9,669 nucleotides of DNA, taken from contig CALJCU010000169.1 in NCBI GenBank assembly GCA_938023885.1, positions 1-9,669 of the forward strand, in the 5' to 3' direction. This document shows, piece by piece, positions 6,834 through 9,669 of this stretch (its first letter is position 1; every line of letters starts with the position of its first letter). Below the pieces are notes generated by a model. It was not told the origin of the DNA. It ran no database searches and saw nothing but the letters and a program-made list of their open reading frames with translations. This DNA is from an uncultured Prevotella sp. (GTDB lineage: Bacteria > Bacteroidota > Bacteroidia > Bacteroidales > Bacteroidaceae). Position numbers and translations under genes: made by a program.

Positions 6834-9342
6834 GCTCGTCGCTATTTCTCTTTTTGCTTTCTGCCTCTCGGGAAAGACACAGACCCCTAAGAAGAACATA
6901 GCCTATCAAGACAATAACGTGAGAATTACCTTGATAGACGATGGCGCTGCACGTCTTGAGTATTCACCTAATGGCCAGTTTGCAGACGACTGCTCCCGGA
7001 TTGCGGTCATCAGAAAGTATGCGCCAGTAAGCTACAAGGTAAACAACAGTTCAAAGAAAGTAAACATTCTTACAGATGCCATGACCATCACGTATTTGAA
7101 AGGCCAAGGGCCGTTCACAGCCTCTAATCTCTCCATCACATCAACGAAGAAGGCGGGGGCAAAGCCTTTCGCATGGAAACCCGGAATGAAGGACAACGCG
7201 AACTTGAAAGGCACCTACTTTTCGCTCGACATGTACAACGGCAATATGAAAAACGGCAAGCCCATGCCTATTGAAGACGGACTGCTTTCAAGGAACGGTT
7301 GGACGTTCATTGACGACTCCCGCTCTTATCTCTTCGACAACACCAACTGGCCTTGGTTGAAGGAGCGCTCCGACACGACGAAAGCGCAGGACTGGTATTT
7401 CTTGGCTTACGGCGACAATTATAAGAAAGCATTGCGCATGTTCACAGAGTTCGCCGGCAAGGTGCCTTTGCCTCCGCGTTATGCCTTTGGTTACTGGTGG
7501 TCACGCTACTGGGGCTATTCGGACGATGAGCTGCGCACCCTTGTAGACAACTTTCATGAATATGACATTCCGCTCGATGTTCTTGTTCTCGATATGGACT
7601 GGCACTATAATCAAGCGCCGAGAGGAGGGTGGACGGGATATACATGGAACCGCACGTTGTTCCCCGATCCCAAGGGCTTCCTCCGGTGGGTTAAAAGCAA
7701 CAGTCTTGAGATAACCATGAACCTCCATCCCGATACAGGCATCAAGATCTGGGAAGAGCAATGGTCCGCCTTGTCTGAATGGATGGGGGTGGATACTGCG
7801 CTTCACAAGGACATACCTTTTGAGACATCCAACAAGCGATTCATGTCCGGATGGTTCAATGAAGTATTGCACCCCATGGAGAAAGACGGCGTCGACTTCT
7901 GGTGGATCGACGGAGAGCCCAAGGGTGTCATTAAGAAACTCAAGAACCTGAATGACACTTGGTGGATCAATTACGCCATGTTCTCGGATATGGAGCGCAA
8001 CCGCAACACACGCCCGATGCTTTACAACCGATGGGGCGGACTAGGCAACCACCGCTATCAGATAGGTTTCTCCGGCGACGCCATCATCTCCTGGAACTCG
8101 CTTGACTTCCAGCCTTACTTCAACAGCACGGCATCGAACGTGCTCGCTTGCTATTGGAGCCATGACATAGGAGGACACGTGGGAACCATTGAGCCAGAGA
8201 TCTACGTCCGCTGGATGCAGTTCGGCCTCTTCAGTCCCATCCTGCGCAGTCATTCGGCTAAGATCGCGAGCATCAATAAGGAGCCGTGGGTCTTCTCTTA
8301 TCCCGTGACGCGCTTGCTGCGCAACATCATCAAAAAGCGCTATGCCCTCAATCCTTACATCTACACGATGGCACGCAAGACCTACGATGAGGCATTACCG
8401 CTCTGCCGACCGATGTACTACGATTACGCTGACAGCCCGGAAGCTTACGACAACAAACAGAAAGACGAGTATATGTTTGGCGACAATATCCTCGTACGTC
8501 CCGTCACTGCTCCGATGCAGGGCGCCAAGACGATACAGACCGTATGGCTTCCGAAAGGCAACGACTGGTATGAGGTGGCATCGGGCAAACTGCTCAAAGG
8601 TGGACAGACCGTGAGCCACGGTTTCCATCTCAATGAGATTCCGGTCTATGTCAAGGCAGGAAGCATCATTCCGATGTATGGTGACACACTGAAGAACCTG
8701 CGGTACAACGACAACCCCGTCATCCTCAATGTCTATCCGTCTTCAGGTGATTGCATCAGTAAAACTGAGTATTATGAGGATGCAGGCAATGATAAACAGT
8801 ATGCTACACAATATGCTGTCACACCGCTCTCCGCCTATAGGCAAGGTAAAAAGCTAGTTGTAAGGATCGGTGCACGCCATGGCAACTATCAAGGCATGCC
8901 CACGGAACGGAAGTACCAAGTTAAGGCCGTTGCATCTATCGTCCCCGAGGAGGTATTGGTCAATGGACAAAAAGCTGCATTTCATTACGACGGCATGACG
9001 CTTTCGCTTCTTGTTGATTTAGGGAGTATCAACTGTTCAACAGAAAATATCGTTGAGATTACCTATCCTACAAACAATCAATGCATAGCCGATGGAGAAA
9101 TCGGGCAGATGCGTCGTGTGCGGGAGAATGTCTATCAACTCAAGGTGCGCAATGCAAACATCGTGCTCACGGATGACTTAGCCAACATGGAAAGCGCGGG
9201 CCGTGCAATCACATACAACCCGGCGCTGTTCACACAGAAGATGAGCTTTTTCCGTAATAGGTTCATGCATCTTGACGACGTCCTCAAAGCGCAAAAACTC
9301 AACGACACCGATTATAAGTTCTTTATCGATAACACCTATTAA
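6823..9342 (+). CDS. Secreted GH31-family glycoside hydrolase
   Basis: Retaining alpha-glycosidase of family GH31 (alpha-glucosidase, alpha-xylosidase or related activity). Numbering from ATG 6823 gives 839 residues. Residues 1-20 look like a signal peptide (MKTALVAISLFAFCLSG), so a periplasmic or outer-surface enzyme is expected; no good lipobox. In order: an N-terminal mutarotase-like beta-sandwich (about 25-200); the TIM barrel, beginning near PPRYAFGYWWSRYWGYSDDE, with substrate-binding DMDWH (257-261); the nucleophile Asp363 in DFWWIDGEP; the acid/base Asp419 in FSGDAIISW; HDIGGH (447-452); and a C-terminal DUF5110-like beta domain (near RYNDNPVILNVYP). The nucleophile context W-I-D-G-E-P departs from the classic W-x-D-M-[NSA]-E signature but suits the WWLDWQ-type bacterial branch. 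ATG 6805 (845 residues) is an equally possible start because of the duplication. ATG 6724 would put the start inside the terminator-like hairpin and mask the signal peptide, so it is rejected. Exact substrate unknown. Confidence 0.93.
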   Translation: MKTALVAISLFAFCLSGKTQTPKKNIAYQDNNVRITLIDDGAARLEYSPNGQFADDCSRIAVIRKYAPVSYKVNNSSKKVNILTDAMTITYLKGQGPFTASNLSITSTKKAGAKPFAWKPGMKDNANLKGTYFSLDMYNGNMKNGKPMPIEDGLLSRNGWTFIDDSRSYLFDNTNWPWLKERSDTTKAQDWYFLAYGDNYKKALRMFTEFAGKVPLPPRYAFGYWWSRYWGYSDDELRTLVDNFHEYDIPLDVLVLDMDWHYNQAPRGGWTGYTWNRTLFPDPKGFLRWVKSNSLEITMNLHPDTGIKIWEEQWSALSEWMGVDTALHKDIPFETSNKRFMSGWFNEVLHPMEKDGVDFWWIDGEPKGVIKKLKNLNDTWWINYAMFSDMERNRNTRPMLYNRWGGLGNHRYQIGFSGDAIISWNSLDFQPYFNSTASNVLACYWSHDIGGHVGTIEPEIYVRWMQFGLFSPILRSHSAKIASINKEPWVFSYPVTRLLRNIIKKRYALNPYIYTMARKTYDEALPLCRPMYYDYADSPEAYDNKQKDEYMFGDNILVRPVTAPMQGAKTIQTVWLPKGNDWYEVASGKLLKGGQTVSHGFHLNEIPVYVKAGSIIPMYGDTLKNLRYNDNPVILNVYPSSGDCISKTEYYEDAGNDKQYATQYAVTPLSAYRQGKKLVVRIGARHGNYQGMPTERKYQVKAVASIVPEEVLVNGQKAAFHYDGMTLSLLVDLGSINCSTENIVEITYPTNNQCIADGEIGQMRRVRENVYQLKVRNANIVLTDDLANMESAGRAITYNPALFTQKMSFFRNRFMHLDDVLKAQKLNDTDYKFFIDNTY

Positions 9343-9359
9343 TAATACCTATTAATAAT
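9334..9359 (+). repeat. 13-bp tandem duplication spanning the GH31 stop codon
   Basis: ACCTATTAATAAT at 9334-9346 is repeated immediately at 9347-9359. The first copy encodes the last Thr-Tyr codons and the TAA stop (9340-9342). The second copy forms most of the 29-bp gap to the next gene. Because the period is not a multiple of three, the second copy cannot extend the protein; slippage is the likely origin. Confidence 0.9.
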
Positions 9360-9371
9360 AACAGAATACTT

Positions 9372-9669
9372 ATGAAGCTAAAACGCATCTTATGCATGAG
9401 TGGCCTTCTCTCTTTAGGGGTGCTCTCCGCGCAGGCTCAGGACTACACCGGCATGAAAATCCAACGCTGCCGACAGTGGGCCAAAGGGCAGATATCGTTG
9501 GTACCCTTGGAGATCGGACAGATCACTCCCGAAGGCTGGCTCCGTCAGTGGGGCGAAGACGCAGCACAAGGCATCACCGGACACCTCGACGAGTACCAGC
9601 CTGTCTATGGCAACGGGTGGAAAGGCTTCGGGTTCAAGGCACGCGGAGCCAACGAGAAAGACGGAACGG
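9372..9669 (+). CDS. Secreted GH127/DUF1680-like glycoside hydrolase, N-terminal part only (cut by window end)
   Basis: Ninety-nine codons from ATG 9372 to the window edge with no stop. Residues 1-23 form a signal peptide (MKLKRILCMSGLLSLGVLSA, cleavage after AQA or AQAQ). The mature start carries QITPEGWLRQWGEDAAQGI followed by TGHLDEYQPVYGNGWKG. This matches the opening of GH127/DUF1680-type proteins, where 'I-x-P-x-G-W-L ... G-L-x-G-H-L-D-E' precedes the (alpha/alpha) barrel. Characterised GH127 members are beta-L-arabinofuranosidases, but this superfamily is functionally mixed and the catalytic Glu and zinc-binding Cys residues lie beyond the window, so activity is not established. The gene begins 29 bp after the GH31 stop with no terminator between, so the two are probably co-transcribed. 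The catalytic half is not visible, so intactness cannot be judged. Confidence 0.75.
   Translation, partial: MKLKRILCMSGLLSLGVLSAQAQDYTGMKIQRCRQWAKGQISLVPLEIGQITPEGWLRQWGEDAAQGITGHLDEYQPVYGNGWKGFGFKARGANEKDGT

Noticed and set aside
1..9669. tRNA, rRNA, CRISPR array, insertion sequence or integrase genes
   Set aside because: I looked for and did not see regularly spaced repeats, transposase motifs or structural RNA signatures; the window is almost fully occupied by PUL genes.

Overview
This window reads as a piece of a Bacteroidota polysaccharide utilisation locus (PUL), all on the + strand. The evidence is an adjacent SusC-type TonB-dependent transporter and SusD-type lipoprotein pair, the absence of Shine-Dalgarno sequences ahead of starts, secreted carbohydrate-active enzymes downstream, and a DUF5009-type membrane protein upstream. 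Mid-range GC coding sequence with AT-rich spacers would suit a Prevotella-like member, but no marker here fixes the genus.

Layout: (1) 2-1183, the 3' part of a sugar-porter MFS transporter cut by the window edge. (2) 1200-1808, a short ORF with the N-terminal signature of DUF5009 / heparan-glucosaminide acetyltransferase-like membrane proteins. It appears to have lost a central block and its C-terminus. (3) About 1735-1866, an AT-rich leader containing a perfect 16-bp palindrome and weak Bacteroides-type -7 boxes. (4) 1867-5043 susC-like and 5058-6641 susD-like, 14 bp apart. (5) 6642-6804, an intergenic stretch with a strong hairpin plus T-rich tail, probably a terminator or attenuator. (6) About 6823-9342, a secreted GH31 glycoside hydrolase with intact catalytic aspartates. 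(7) 9372 to the window end, the N-terminal 99 residues of a secreted protein resembling GH127/DUF1680-type beta-L-arabinofuranosidases.

The inferred joint role is as follows. The SusCD pair captures and imports an oligosaccharide across the outer membrane. The GH31 enzyme and the GH127-like enzyme remove alpha-linked and (by family) beta-L-arabinofuranosyl residues. The inner-membrane porter takes up the released sugar. The enzyme pair hints at an arabinose-decorated plant glycan, but the substrate cannot be fixed from sequence alone. No regulator (HTCS, SusR or ECF sigma/anti-sigma) is visible.

I found no convincing new biological system. The points worth a second look are the doubly truncated DUF5009 gene, the hairpin between susD and the enzymes, two small tandem duplications that sit exactly on the start and stop of the GH31 gene, the palindrome in the susC leader, and altered sugar-contact residues in the porter.
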